Origin: Trichobilharzia szidati
Taxonomy: Eukaryota; Platyhelminthes; Trematoda; Strigeidida; Schistosomatidae
Assembly (NCBI GenBank): GCA_944472155.2
Contig: OX235277.1
Coordinates: forward strand, 17,184,804-17,248,803
Direction: 5' to 3'
DNA length: 64,000 nucleotides
The notes beneath the pieces are model-generated. The model made no database searches, was not told the DNA's origin, and saw only the letters and a list, made by a program, of their open reading frames with translations. Shown here in pieces: positions 34,558 through 45,575 of this stretch (the first letter of the stretch is position 1; each line of letters starts with the position of its first letter). Position numbers and translations under genes: made by a program.

Positions 34558-34619
34558 ATCCACAATATTCAAAGAGTAAAGATAGAAAATAACATTGCTT
34601 CCAAACGCGTGAAAATCAT
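34558..34619 (-). pseudogene. Decayed first exon of the array (copy U0)
   Basis: From the ATG at 34617-34619 it reads MIFTRLEAMLFSIFTL and then a stop; compare MVSTRLVAMIFAIFTVGK in the copy at 43653-43716. The donor is GTGATG and the exon is two bases short. The upstream conserved block (TGTGTGATTGAAAATG) is intact but the TATA-like box has changed to ATTTTAAGG. Confidence 0.7.
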
Positions 34620-35190
34620 TTTCAATCACACATCGAGAAATGCTCAGTGTGTTCCTTAAAATGGGCTTTCTGGTCTGCAATGAACAAAGAACATTCCAGT
34701 GTTCCTTCAATGTCAGACTGCATCACAACACAGCGGCTAAACATTACAAGCAACAATCTTTAATCTCGAGCAAATTGTGAGAATTTTTTTGTTTATGACC
34801 ACAGCCATTCATCTCTGATTTGTGATTTGATCATGTTCAGTTGGTCGCTTTACATGCATCATTTCAATAAAGTCTGTCACAGTAGATTCAAAACATCATC
34901 TACTTCAACACGAAATAATTTGCACATGAAGATATCATGGTTATCTACTTATTTCAATAATAACTATTCTGGAGAAAGGAGCAAATGTTATGCAAAATGT
35001 GTGATATATTATGCATTTGAAGCTTTGTGAAGATAAATTCAGCGAAATGTGAGCAACTTTCGCTGAATTCGTGATGTTAATTGTCACATCATACTGTCAC
35101 AATATTTCAAACACAAAACACAGAATATGTGTATGTATATCGATCGACCTGGAAAATGATACATGAATGTAGGTTCAATTAAGTCCTCAC

Positions 35191-35211
35191 CTGGTGTAAC
35201 CGTTGTTCCGG
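35191..35211 (-). CDS. Candidate 21-nt micro-exon, type B, unit A
   Basis: Minus strand: acceptor TTACAATTCGCTTCAG, 21 bases starting CCGGAACAACGG, donor GTGAGGACTT. Reads GTTVTP in the common phase. Five copies exist (also 39790, 40810, 44276, 45306); all keep the acceptor and donor. Confidence 0.62.
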
Positions 35212-36239
35212 CTGAAGCGAATTGTAATGAATAAATGAATTGTTCAGCTACGGACATTTCGTTATGCAAAATAGGCAGGATGCGATCTAATGAGGTGGTG
35301 TAATAGTGATGCACAACAAGTGTGCTCTCTCACATTACCTGACTAGCAAATGAGAGCTTATGTACATGGACAGCTAATGATGCACACTGATTATTCGCAA
35401 CTCTATGGATAGTATCTTTCCTCCTCAAGATTTAAAATAGGCCTTGTGAGTGATATTATATCATATCGTAGTGTTGCATCGGCGATGTTCATTCGAAAAG
35501 TTTGTCTTTGCGCTCTTGTTTTCACCGACAAACACTTGCAGAATGAACTAGCCACAGGTCACATGTCAATGCTTGAAATATAGGTATGGTGATTATCAGT
35601 CCACATCGAAATATTTCAACTCTGTCGATACCATTTGCCTGACAACCGCCTATTGCTAATGAACTGGCTTTTCGTCTTCCAATATAAATGTATATATTGA
35701 TTCAGTCTTTTGTGCATATATCTAAGCAACAATAGATGATTAATTAGGCTGGTAGAGCGAGAAATAGAAGCATGCAGATTATAACTATCCTCCTTCTCTA
35801 TTTCTGTCAATATACTGTGTCAGCGTATTTAAATATCCAAAGTGCGTTAGAGTTCTGCTAACTGAATGAGTACGTGATTAGATGAGAAGTTGTCTCACAT
35901 GCAAATTGCACTACTCATACATATGAGTGAATAATAATGCATCAAATAATTGACGGAAACATAAACCAAAATATACATATTTCCCTGTGATAACTCAGCT
36001 GATATTATATTTATGAAATCGAGGATGAATATCCAAACATAATATGAAAGTAACTAACGAAACCTCGTTAAACACATTCGAAAAGCTTTCAAATAACAAA
36101 GGCGAAAATCGAAACCCAAGCAAAATCATGTGTCAACTTCCCTATCACAGAGATATGCGGAAACATTTAGAATAAAATATACTCTAACACATAACTCCGA
36201 TTAAAATTCAAATAACAGGCAAATCCACAATTTCATAAA

Positions 36240-36690
36240 ATATACACGTAGATCAGCGAAGAGTCTCTTTCCGGCGATTTCATTTTCTTAGCTCTACAAT
36301 CCCACATATATGTGTGCTTTTTTTGTACGTATATGTACAACAAGTTTATCAAACTAAAGTAAAACTGGTTATATTTGTTTAAACTAAACAGGTGAAGATT
36401 GGTAATCGGAGTTACGTAATACAAACTCAGTGAAGAAAATTAGGTGTTAGTAAAATTCGGGTAGTAAAAAAGGGGATGAGTTGTCACAAACAGTCGTTAA
36501 AAGAAGTTATGTAATAATATGAATAGTTTGATGAATGAGTTTCACTCGGGATGCACATAGGAACAAAGTAGATAATACGAAATTAAGTAAGAGTTCTAAA
36601 TGAATACAAGAATCATTAGCAATTAAAGAACAGGCACAGAAACAAAATTAAGTCATCAAAATCAAAAATATCAAATCAAATCAAAAAAGT
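36240..36690. repeat. PLE4 left inverted arm
   Basis: Inverted match to 38280-38730; shared blocks include AAACTATTCATATTATTACA and AGAGACTCTTCGCTGATCTA read from the right arm. Confidence 0.92.
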
Positions 36691-36692
36691 TG

Positions 36693-37028
36693 TTACCAAG
36701 ACAGTAGAAGTGGTTGAGTTATCCTTTTTTGTATGCACAGCTCCGATTTTTCTATGTGAATGGCTAGAGCTTCAGCGATACAAAGAAGGCGAAACCGTAT
36801 TGCCTTTGATAGGTTGTTCTTGACTCTGTAGATTACTTTGAAGGAGGCGTTTGTTGAAATGGAATGATCAGTGTTGATCAGGTGTTCAATTATCTTACTC
36901 CTTATTGCACCACTATTGACTTTTCGCAACCATGCTGGATAGTGTTCTTGAATCCTCTTGGACAGGGCGCGCGTCGAACGACCGATGTACCTGTCTCCAC
37001 AGCAGCATGTGAACTGATATATGCACAT
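36693..37028 (-). pseudogene. PLE4 GIY-YIG endonuclease domain
   Basis: Reads CIYQFTCCCGDRYIGRSTR, then LSKRIQEHYPAWL, then HLINTDHSISTNASFKVIYR and the C-terminus FRLLCIAEALAIHIEKSELC. The GIY-YIG order (IYQF..C, YIGRS, R, EH) is complete and agrees with PLE2, whose C-terminus reads PDLCVQRKLIHSLCLTWP. Separated from the reverse transcriptase by stops between 37029 and 37262 (KLYMNLDFKGD is still recognisable there). Confidence 0.87.
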
Positions 37029-37261
37029 AGAAGTCGTCAGATGCAGGATCTTGTCCTTGAGGCTTCTGCAGATCAGTGACGACTAGAGAACACTATTCTC
37101 AGCGTTACTGCAAAGAATGTTCTTCTCACAGATGATGTGAGAATAACCCTTGCTTAATCTCCCTTGAAATCCAGGTTCATGTAGAGTTTCTTTTTTGGCG
37201 CAAGTAGAGTTTCGTTTCTCCGAATTCTTGGTTTGATATTTTTGTCGATGAATCTCATTGG

Positions 37262-37558
37262 TTATCCATTTTGGATGAAAATTTCTCTTAGAATATCTAA
37301 TTCTGTTTCCAGAGCGTCGGGGTTGCAGTTGCGTCGGATGCGGGTTGCAAGTGATTTAATTAAATTTCGCTTTTGTTGAATGGGTACCCAGCCACAGAAT
37401 CTTGTTAGTTGACCATTCCAAGTAGGTTTTCTATGGATCGATCTTCTTAGGCTCCCATCAATTCTTATTGTTAGTTCCACGTCAAGAAATGGAATTTTTG
37501 ACTCGTTTTCCATTTCAGGAGAGAATTTTATTGCTGGATTCTTTTTTAATTCCTTCAC
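37262..37558 (-). pseudogene. PLE4 reverse transcriptase, thumb part after the SINE
   Basis: Starts at the SINE junction and reads PAIKFSPEMENE, FLDVELTIRIDG, RRSIHRKPTWNGQL and RNLIKSLATRIRR, directly comparable to PLE2's HPAIEFTCEEE and NIYRKATWNGQ. Confidence 0.85.
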
Positions 37559-37774
37559 GTTCCCAGAGGAACATAGGGCTCCAAGCTAGAGGCTTGAAGT
37601 TTCCCTAGCAGTGTTTATTTTTACAGGATGGGGTTGCTAGCCTCATGTCTAACCTTTCCTCTTCACCAGTTTTAGTTTTGGCTTAGCGAGGTAAAGGAGT
37701 GTGCCGGCCGGGGATCGAACCCCGGACCATGTGCATGGTCGGTGAGCGTCTTAACCACTATGCCACCGACGCAC
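37540..37774 (-). mobile_element. tRNA-derived SINE inserted in PLE4, 12-bp target duplication
   Basis: Minus-strand copy of the SINE seen at 1091 and 52145, with 7-bp acceptor stem, A and B boxes, RTE-like body and 3' tail. TTATTGCTGGAT is duplicated at 37528-37539 and 37775-37786. It lies within the reverse transcriptase frame of PLE4. Confidence 0.95.
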
Positions 37775-37786
37775 TTATTGCTGGAT

Positions 37787-38174
37787 GGCAACAGTTAAAT
37801 GCCTTCAGAAGTAGATTGAGGTCATAAATAGTGAATATGTCGTCTACGTACCTTGTATGCAGTCGCAAATTGTCAATGCTTGGCTGTAGTGGACCTTTCT
37901 CGAGGCTGGCGATGAAGCAGTCTGATAGTAGTGGACCTAACGGATATCCCATTGCAATACCATCTTTTTGTCTGCAGATGGTGTCGTTGAATGTGAAATG
38001 GACGTTCAGAGTGCATCTCAATAGTAATTCCTTCAAATATGTTGTTGGTATTCCAATATTGAGGTGGTTGTCATCTATATAATTGCCTATTAAGCAGACC
38101 GTTTCCGTGAGTGGGACATTGGTGAAATAGGACTCAATGTTGAAGGACAGCATAATTTTGTTAGATACATTCAT
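37787..38174 (-). pseudogene. PLE4 reverse transcriptase, palm part before the SINE
   Basis: Reads LSFNIESYFTNVPL (motif A with N in place of the catalytic D), RQKDGIAMGYPLGPLLSDCF (motif B) and RYVDDIFTIYDLNLL (motif C), ending HPAIS at the SINE. The two frames on either side of the SINE agree once the 247 inserted bases are discounted (616 - 247 = 369, a multiple of three). Upstream fingers are missing because the right arm begins near 38280. Confidence 0.87.
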
Positions 38175-38279
38175 GTCATGTATGCAGTTGATGAACTGAG
38201 AGTTGCCACGGAGCGAGTGCGTATATAATTGTTTCCTTACAGGTTCCAGAATATCTGCTAGCCACTTTGCAATAGAGTG

Positions 38280-38730
38280 GTAACAAGTTATCGATTTGAT
38301 TTTTTGATTTTGATGACTTCATTTTGTTTCTTTGCCTGTCCTTTAATTGCCTATAATTCTTGTATTCATTTAGAACTCTTAAGTAATTTCGTATTATTTA
38401 CTTTGTTCCTGTGTGCATCCTGAGTAAAAATCATTCATCAAACTATTCATATTATTACATAACTTCTTTTGACAACTGTTTATGACAACTCATCACCTTT
38501 GTTACTACCCTAATTTCACTAACACCTAATTTTCTTCACTGAGTTTGTATCACGTAACTCCAATTACCAATCTTCACCTGTTTACTTTAAATAACTATAA
38601 CCAATTGAATTTTTGTTTGATAAACTTATTGTACGCATACATACAAAATAACACACATATATATCCGATTGTACAGGTAAGATAATGGATTCGCCGAAAA
38701 GAGACTCTTCGCTGATCTACGTGTTTTGTT
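38280..38730. repeat. PLE4 right inverted arm
   Basis: Inverted partner of 36240-36690; about 30 extra bases follow before the target duplication. Confidence 0.9.
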
Positions 38731-38871
38731 ATCATTAATGCCTCGATGGTGAATATACATGAATTTCAAAAACCACGAAAAAGGCAGCAATATATCAAGA
38801 AAATGATGAAAAATATAGAGTTAGAGAAAGACAAGTTTACACAATCGACTGAACAACAGCGTTCAACTCAC

Positions 38872-38886
38872 CAGTGGAATTGGCTC
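38872..38886 (-). CDS. Second exon, 15 nt, copy U1
   Basis: Minus strand: acceptor GTTTGCGTCATTGTAG with a T-run upstream, exon GAGCCAATTCCACTG, donor GTGAGTTGAAC. Continues the phase left by exon 1 and adds A-N-S-T after a split glycine codon. Six copies of this exon are found (43371, 48127, 49435, 55921, 60967); borders are conserved and the exon varies. Confidence 0.72.
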
Positions 38887-39153
38887 CTACAATGACGCAA
38901 ACATAAAAAAAAGGAAGAGGTGACAACAGCCATATCTCAAATGATGGTAACTGAGTATAGTTTTCACAGTGCATACATGTGTTCCGTACAGTTGTTCAGT
39001 TCACAGACACATTCCATTTCACTAGAGATACTCCTCATTTCTTCAGTTCAGTCACACTTCAATTCAGACGTGACTCAGTGAGACTTGTTCAGAACGAAGA
39101 GATTGTGGAAAGCAACAAAGTAATATGAGCATTCGTAAAACTACAATGCTCAC

Positions 39154-39217
39154 CATCAATAAACATGCCAACAAATAGGATGGCTAATCTATTTCCTACC
39201 AAACGCGTGGAAATCAT
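39154..39217 (-). CDS. First coding exon, 64 nt, copy U1 (signal peptide)
   Basis: Begins at the ATG 39217-39215 and ends before donor GTGAGCATTG. The peptide starts MISTRLVGNR and continues LAILFVGMFID: a basic residue followed by a hydrophobic core, as in a short signal peptide, so the product is probably secreted. 64 nt leaves one base over, the phase in which all later candidate exons stay open. The next exon (38872-38886) follows after 267 bp. Upstream, TATTTAAAG (39253-39261) is conserved in U1, U2 and U5. Architecture (signal exon, then tiny symmetric exons) is that of schistosome micro-exon genes; the particular family is not recognised. Confidence 0.72.
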
Positions 39218-39252
39218 TTTCAATCACACATCGAGAAATGCTTAATGTGTTG

Positions 39253-39261
39253 CTTTAAATA
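39253..39261 (-). promoter_or_regulatory. TATA-like box of copy U1
   Basis: TATTTAAAG on the minus strand, 36 bases before the ATG. Same sequence and nearly the same spacing in U2 (43752-43760) and U5 (56300-56308); altered in the decayed copies U0 and U6. Implies a very short leader. Confidence 0.5.
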
Positions 39262-39789
39262 GGCTTTCTGGTCTGCAATGAACGAAGAACATTCCAGTGT
39301 TCCTTCGATGTCAGACTGCATAACAACATAGAGACTAAGCATTAGAAGCAACATTCTCCAATCTCGAGCAAATTGTGAGAATTTCTTTGTTTATGACCAC
39401 AGCCATTCATCTCTGATTTGTGATTTGATCATGTTCAGTTGGTCGCTTTACATGCATCATTTCAATAAAGTCTGTCACAGTTCATTCGAAACATCATCTA
39501 CTTCAACACGAAATAATTGGCACATGAAGATATCATGGTTATCTACTTATTTCAATAACAACTATTCTGGAGAAAGGAGCAAATATTCTTCTAAAATTGT
39601 GATTAATTATGCATTTGAAGCTTTTGTGAAGATAAATTCAGCGAAATGTGAGCAACTATCGGTGAATTCGTGATGTTAAGTGTCACATCATACTGTCACA
39701 ATATTTCAAACACAAAACACAGAATATGTGTATGTATATCGATCGACCTGGAAAATGATACATGAATGTAGGTTCAATTAAGTCCTCAC

Positions 39790-39810
39790 CTGGTGTAACC
39801 GTTGTTCCGG
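39790..39810 (-). CDS. Candidate 21-nt micro-exon, type B, unit B
   Basis: Identical to the unit A exon (35191-35211) including borders. Lies 5' of the U1 promoter on the minus strand, so it belongs to the preceding gene of the array. Confidence 0.6.
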
Positions 39811-40741
39811 CTGAAGCGAATTGTAATGAATAAACGAATTGTTCAGCTACGGACATTTTGTAATGCAAAATAGGCAGGATGCGATCTAATGAATTGGTGT
39901 AATACTGATGCGCAACAAGTGTGCTCTCCCACTTTATCTGACTAGTAAATGAGAGCTTGTGTACATGGACAGCTAATGATGCACACTGATTATTCTCAAC
40001 TCTATGGATAGTATCTTTCCTCCTCAGGAGTTTGAAAATACGCCTTGTGACTGATATCATATCATATCATAGTGTTGAATCTGTGATGTTCATTCGAAAA
40101 GTTTGCCTTTGCGCTCTTTTCTTCGCCGGCAAAACTTGCAGAATGAAGCAGCCACATATCACAAGTCAATGCTGAATGTTGTGTATGGTGATTATCAGTC
40201 CACATCGAAATATTTCAACTCTGTCGATACCATTTGCCTGACAACCGCCTATTGATAATGAACTTGACCTTCCTCCCTAAATATATATATTGAGATATTG
40301 TTTCAGTAATTTGTGTATACATCTAAGCCGAAAGAGATCATTAATTGGGCTGGTAGAGCGAGAAATAGAAGCATGCAGATTAGAACTCTCCTCCTTCTCT
40401 ATTTCTGTGAATATACTGTGTCAGCGTAGTTAAATATACAAAGTGGGTTAGAATGCCGGTAACCAAATGAGTGAGTGATTAGATGAGAATTTGTCTCACA
40501 TGCAAATTGCCCTACTCATACATATGAGTGAATAACAATGCATCAAATAATTGACGGAAACATAAACCAAAATATACCCTGCGATAACTCAGCTGATATT
40601 ATATTTATGAAATTGAGAATGATTATCCAAACATAATATGAACGCAACTAACGAAATCCTAATATATATGTAAAATTTGGGCACTGTGATAATAAATAAT
40701 TCCATATTAGTTTGTTTGTTAGATATATCACAGAGTCAATC

Positions 40742-40791
40742 AGTATTATTTCCTGGATGATGTTTCAAAACTTCATCCAGTAAATAATACT
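40742..40791. repeat. Near-perfect 24-bp hairpin
   Basis: 40742-40765 and 40768-40791 are inverted copies with two mismatches and a 2-base gap between them. It sits exactly where unit C of the array begins, just before the type B exon at 40810. Confidence 0.8.
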
Positions 40792-40799
40792 ATGCATTT

Positions 40800-41580
40800 A
40801 AATCCTCACCTGGTGTGACCGTCGTTCCAGCTGAAGCGAATTGTAAGAAATAAACGAATTGTTCAGCTACGGAAATTTTGTGATGCAAAATAGGCAGGAT
40901 GCGATCTAATGAGGTGGTGTAATACTGATGCGCAACAAGTGTGCTCTCCCACATTACCTGACTAGCAAATGAGAGCTTATGTACATGGACTGCTAATGAA
41001 GCACACTGGTTATTTACAACTCTATAGATAGTGTCTATTCTCCGCACAAATTTGAATATACGCCGTGTGAGTGATGTTACATCATATCATATCATAGTCA
41101 TGAACCGGAAATGTTCATTAGAAAATTCTGTCTTTGCGCTCTTGTCTTCACCGACAAACACTTGCAGAATGAACCAGCCACAGGACGCAAATCAACGCCT
41201 GAAATATACGGAGGGTGATTATCAGTCCACATCGAAATATTTCAACTTTGTCGATACCATTTGCCTGACAACCGCCTATTGATAATGAACTGGCCCTTCG
41301 TCTTTCAATATTTATATATATTAATATAGATATTGATTCAGTCTTTTGTGCACATATCTAAGCAACAAGAGATCAATAATTAGGCTGGTAGAGCGAGAAA
41401 TAGAAGCATGCAGATTAGAACTATCCTCCTTCTCTATTTCTGTGAATATACTGTGTCAGCGTAGTTAAATATCCAAAGTGGGTTAGAGTTCTGCTAACTA
41501 AATGAGTACGTGATTAGATGAGAATTTGTCTCACATGCAAATTGCACTACTCATACATATGGGTGAATAATAACACATCA
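40800..41580. repeat. Array R2, unit C (partial)
   Basis: Only the part from the type B exon through the CTCATACATATG(A/G)GTG segment is present; exon 1 and the 15-nt exon are not. Confidence 0.85.
40810..40830 (-). CDS. Candidate 21-nt micro-exon, type B, unit C
   Basis: Acceptor ATTCGCTTCAG and donor GTGAGGATTT kept; three of 21 bases differ from the other four copies (starts CTGGAACGACGG). Confidence 0.58.
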
Positions 41581-43326
41581 AATGACTCAAGTGGTAATTT
41601 GTACTGGTAACACGTTCAACGTTGAGATTTCCCATCACAAATATTCACCGTCTTGGACTGTGTGTCTATCCTTATACATCCAACATCGTATCACATTGAA
41701 AAATATTCTCAGAAATTATGTTGTATTTATTCGAGATCGTTAGAGTTGTGTGTGGTAGGATCTCATCTGATATTCAACTTCATTACTCTGGATTACTTGA
41801 AGCATCTGTGCAGCTTCACTCTGGGATTATTCACAACGATACAATAATATTCTTAGTATTACTGAGTATTTCTGCTGTTTAATATTACACACTGGTTCGG
41901 TGTAGTTGCACCATTTCCTTCTGAATATATTTCGTGATTATTGAATATTTGGCAGATTTTCAGTGTTCCATGAGTTTATTGCCTTCCCTCGGCTATCCGA
42001 CATTTCGTTTATTCCAATGAATGAGTAGGACTATTCTTAACATCTAGGAGCACCATTCGACCAACTTGATTGATTTTGAGGATCTCTATATTCTGGAATA
42101 CGCAAACCGAACTTCACGTTGTAAAACGTTGACGAAGTTGCCATTTAATGATTTCATTTGAAGGCGAAAATTCACAGGATGATACCACATGAGGAGCAGA
42201 ATGCCATAAACTACATTATAATTCATCATACCAGGAATAGGTCGTTTCCTACCTTATCGAAATAATGCAAACATACACCAAAATATGCATATTTCCCTGT
42301 GATAACTCAGCTGATATTATTATATTCATATATTCGAAGATTAGCATCGAAAATAATAATTTTATTTATCAACGTGTTCTTCTTAATCACACAAATAAAA
42401 TCTTTTATTAGGTACGTAGGAAATATCACTTTTATCAAATGGATGTTGGTCATGTTATGTTACAATGTGTCATTGGGCGATATTCTGAATTACAACATGT
42501 CTTGACGCAGAAATTTCGATTATCTTCGAAATATCTCTTGAGTCCAACATTTCAAACCACACAAGAAATCGGAATTATTACTTTAGCAAAATGATGAAAA
42601 AGATAACGTTTGTAGACATTGTCATTGACAGACACTTGATTATACTCGAGAAAATTTGCTGAAGTAATTTTGTGAGAATGTGTGCATCCACTTTATTCGC
42701 AGGTCCAACCTTGTGTTTCCTTAGATTAAACAAGTAGTCTTTTCAGGTGACTTGGTGAACGTACGTCTAAGTAAAATAATTCCACTGTACCATATCTGTA
42801 ATGTATTTTATGTGATGAAAAAAGTGTCAGACAGGAACTTACTAACCTCCTTTGCACTAGTGAACAAACTATTTTCTCCACCCTTATTCAACCAAGCTTT
42901 ATTGTTGTTGCTCTTCATATATTCATAATCCCCGTAATTTATTTGTATTTATTTGTTTATTTTCTCAAAAGTGTAGACATCATTAAAGCTGTGTTGTAAC
43001 CTAATCTTGCCTTTTCACTCACCATACTATATCAACAGAACATTTGATTCTATAATCTATAACATGCTAAAATTTCCAAACTCAACAGACAATAGTGTTT
43101 GAAACAAACTCACTGTAATTATTATTATTATATTTACTAATCTCATTTTGTACTTTCGAATATTTTCAATTTATACCGTAAATTTGAGCAAATTTCTCTG
43201 GTTAATTTTGCATGAGTTTTATTTATATTTTGAGTGAATCAGATGGAAAATTGTGACGACTGATGGGAATTCCATTCTGTATTATAAGTACTGATTTGAA
43301 AAAAGGATATTATTATTATTATTAGA
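41581..43326. other. No supported gene
   Basis: Lies between partial unit C and unit D. AT-rich; the frames at 41653-41847 and 42299-42505 show nothing recognisable. A donor GTGAGTG near 43015 (minus) has no exon open in the common phase. Confidence 0.45.
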
Positions 43327-43370
43327 ATGACATGTTAGCACAACCATTTAAACAACAGCGTTAAACTCAC

Positions 43371-43385
43371 CAGTAGAACTGGCTC
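43371..43385 (-). CDS. Second exon, 15 nt, copy U2
   Basis: Minus strand: acceptor GCACCATTGTAG, exon GAGCCAGTTCTACTG, donor GTGAGTTTAAC. Two of 15 bases differ from U1. Confidence 0.7.
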
Positions 43386-43652
43386 CTACAATGGTGCATT
43401 CAAAAAGAATAAAAGAATTGACATCAAAACAAACGTGAACTCATGGTATCTGCGAATAGTTTGCACAGTGCACACATGTGTTCTACATATTTCTTTAGTT
43501 CACAGACGTACTTCATTGTCATAGAGATACCCCTCATTTCTTCATTTCGGCCACACCTCAATTCACACATGCTTAAGTAAGACGCCTTCAGAATACACAG
43601 CTTGTGAAAATTAATAAAGTAACATAATCATTCGTAACTCTGTTACACACAC

Positions 43653-43716
43653 AATCAACAAGTTTTCCAACAGTGAAGATGGCAAATATCATTGCTACCA
43701 AACGCGTCGAAACCAT
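43653..43716 (-). CDS. First coding exon, 64 nt, copy U2 (signal peptide)
   Basis: From the ATG at 43716-43714 it reads MVSTRLVAM then IFAIFTVGKLVD. Same length and intron length (267 bp) as U1. The donor is GTGTGT rather than GTGAGT and the last exon base is T, so joining to the next exon as it stands would create TGA. This copy may therefore be splicing-defective or use another site; the open frame itself is intact. Confidence 0.62.
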
Positions 43717-43751
43717 TTTCAATCACACATCGAGAAATGCTCAATGTGTTT

Positions 43752-43760
43752 CTTTAAATA
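43752..43760 (-). promoter_or_regulatory. TATA-like box of copy U2
   Basis: TATTTAAAG on the minus strand, 36 bases before the ATG, as in U1. Confidence 0.48.
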
Positions 43761-44275
43761 AGCTTTCTGGTCTACAATTAACGAAGAAGATCCCAGTGTT
43801 CCTTTGATGTTAGACTGCATCTCAACACAGCAGTCACACATGAGAAACAACAATTTCCAATCTCGAGCAAATTGTCAGAGATTTGTATGTTCACGACAAC
43901 AATCAGTCATCTGTGATTTCAGATTTGTTCATGTTCAATTGGTCGCTTTACATGCATCATTTCAATAAACTCTGTTACAGTAGATTCGAAACATCATCTA
44001 CTTCAACATGAAATAATTTGCACATGAAGATATCATGGTTATCTACTTATTTCAATAATAACTATTCTGGAGAAAGAAGCAAATATTCTTCTAAAATTGT
44101 GATATATTATGCATTTGAAAGTATTGTGAACATAAATTCAGCGAAATGTGTATTCGTGATGTTAATTGTCCCATCATACTATCACAATATTTCAAACACA
44201 AAACACAGAATAAGTGTATGTATATTGATCAACCTGGAAAATGATAGATGAATGTAGGCTCAATTAAGTCCTCAC

Positions 44276-44296
44276 CTGGTGTAACCGTTGTTCCGG
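44276..44296 (-). CDS. Candidate 21-nt micro-exon, type B, unit D
   Basis: Same 21 bases and borders as units A and B. Confidence 0.6.
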
Positions 44297-44674
44297 CTGA
44301 AGCGAATTGTAATCAAAAAACGAATTGTTCAGCTACGGACATTTTGTAATGCAAAATAGGCTGCATGCGATCTAATGAGCTGGTCTAATACTGATGCGTA
44401 ACAAGTCTGCTCTACCACATTACCTGACTAGCAAATGAGTGATATCATATCATATCCTATCATAGTGTTTAATCGGCGATATTCATTCGAAACGTTTGTC
44501 TTTGCGCTCATGTCTTCACCGACAAACACTTGCAGAATGAACCAGCCACAGGTCACAAGTCAGTGCCTGAAACTGTGTATGGTGATTATCATTCCACATC
44601 GATATATTTCAACTCTGTCGATACCATTTGGCTGACCACCGCCTATTGCTAATGAACTGGCCCTTCGTCTTTCC

Positions 44675-44695
44675 ATATATATATATATATATATA
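44675..44695. repeat. (AT)n microsatellite
   Basis: About ten AT dinucleotides within unit D; the same spot holds shorter, irregular AT runs in units A, B and C. Confidence 0.9.
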
Positions 44696-45289
44696 CAGAT
44701 ATTGATTCAGTCTTTTGTGCATATTTAAGCAACAAGAGATCATTAATAATTTGGTAGAGCGAGAAATAGAAGCATGCAGATTAGAACTATCCTCCTTCTC
44801 TATTTCTGTGAATATACTGTGTCAGCGTAGTTAAATATCCAAAGTGGGTTAGAGTTCTGCTAACTACATGAGTACGTGATTAGATGAGAAGTTGTCTCAC
44901 ATGCAAATTGCACTACTCATACATATGAGTGAATAATAATGCATCAAATAATTGACGGAAACATGAACCAAAATATACATATTTCCCTGTGATAACTCAG
45001 CTGATATTATATTTGTGAAATCGATGATGAGTATCCAAACATAATATGAAAGTGACTAACGAAATCTCGTTAAACACATTCGAAAAATTTTCAAATGACA
45101 AAGGCGAAAAACGAAACGCAAGCAAAATCATGTGTCAAGTTACCTAACATAGAGATATGCGGAAACATTTAGAATAAAATATACTCTAACACATAACTCC
45201 AATTAAAATTCAAATAACAGGCAAATCCACAATTTCAAAAATCACGAAAAAAGCAGCAAAATATCAAGAAGGTTATCACACATATGGCT

Positions 45290-45575
45290 TGAATTCAGTC
45301 CTCACCTGGTGTAACCGTTGTTCCGGCTGAAGCGAATTGTAATGAACAAAGAAATGTTCAGCTACGGACATTTTGTTATGCATAATAGGCAGGATGCGAT
45401 CTAATGATGTCGTGTAATAATGATGTACAACAAGTGTGCTCTCCCACATTACCTGACTAGCAAATGAAAGCTTATGAACATGGACTGCTAATGATGCACA
45501 CTGAATATTTGCAACTCTATTGATATTATCTTTCCTCCACATGATTTTGAAAATACGCCTTGTGAGTTATGTCAT
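45290..45575. repeat. Array R2, unit E (partial)
   Basis: Type B exon and about 250 bp upstream of it only, joined directly to the end of unit D. Confidence 0.8.
45306..45326 (-). CDS. Candidate 21-nt micro-exon, type B, unit E
   Basis: Same 21 bases; acceptor ATTCGCTTCAG and donor GTGAGGACTG are intact. The longer frame over it is broken in this copy, which supports the micro-exon reading. Confidence 0.6.

Larger units (their letters stand above)
34558..36228. repeat. Array R2, unit A (continues after PLE4 at 38762)
   Basis: Collinear with 39154-40660, with 43653-45240 and in part with 40800-41580: decayed exon 1, promoter block, 21-nt exon, then the segment around GACAACCGCCTATTG and TTGACGGAAACAT. 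No other coding sequence is evident; a frame of 76-125 codons over the 21-nt exon is not conserved in all copies. Confidence 0.88.
36240..38761 (-). mobile_element. PLE4: Penelope-like element with inverted arms, inserted in array unit A
   Basis: Flanked by AATTTCATAAA (36229-36239) and AATTTCAAAAA (38762-38772). The homologous unit D has the same flanks joined without insert (AATTTCAAAAATCACG at 45231). Arms of about 450 bp (36240-36690 and 38280-38730) are inverted copies of the element's 3' part, with about one difference in eight. The core codes on the minus strand for reverse transcriptase and GIY-YIG, and carries a SINE at 37540-37774. Confidence 0.92.
38831..40660. repeat. Array R2, unit B
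   Basis: Contains the 15-nt exon, 267-bp intron, first exon, TATA-like box, type B 21-nt exon and the downstream segment, in the same order as unit D (43327-45240). Confidence 0.9.
43327..45240. repeat. Array R2, unit D
   Basis: Most complete unit: 15-nt exon, 267-bp intron, exon 1, TATA-like box, type B exon, downstream segment, and at 45231 the uninterrupted counterpart of the PLE4 target. Confidence 0.9.

Noticed and set aside
35311..35360. Possible 18- or 48-nt exon ending GCTAGTCAG before GTAATG in array units
   Set aside because: The donor is lost in unit B and part of the segment is missing in unit D, while the neighbouring 21-nt exon is kept in all five.
43015..43050. Donor TATG/GTGAGTG with a 27-nt segment upstream (minus)
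   Set aside because: The segment contains TAG in the phase of the other exons and its acceptor is poor.
34900..45575. Repeated minus-strand frame of 76-125 codons (35084-35314, 39683-40060, 40790-41047, 45276-45542) with ASLAVHVHKLSF and LDRILPILH
   Set aside because: It is open in some units only because the units are recent copies. Units D and E carry frameshifts in it, differences are not biased to silent sites, and the only part conserved with splice borders is the 21-nt exon.
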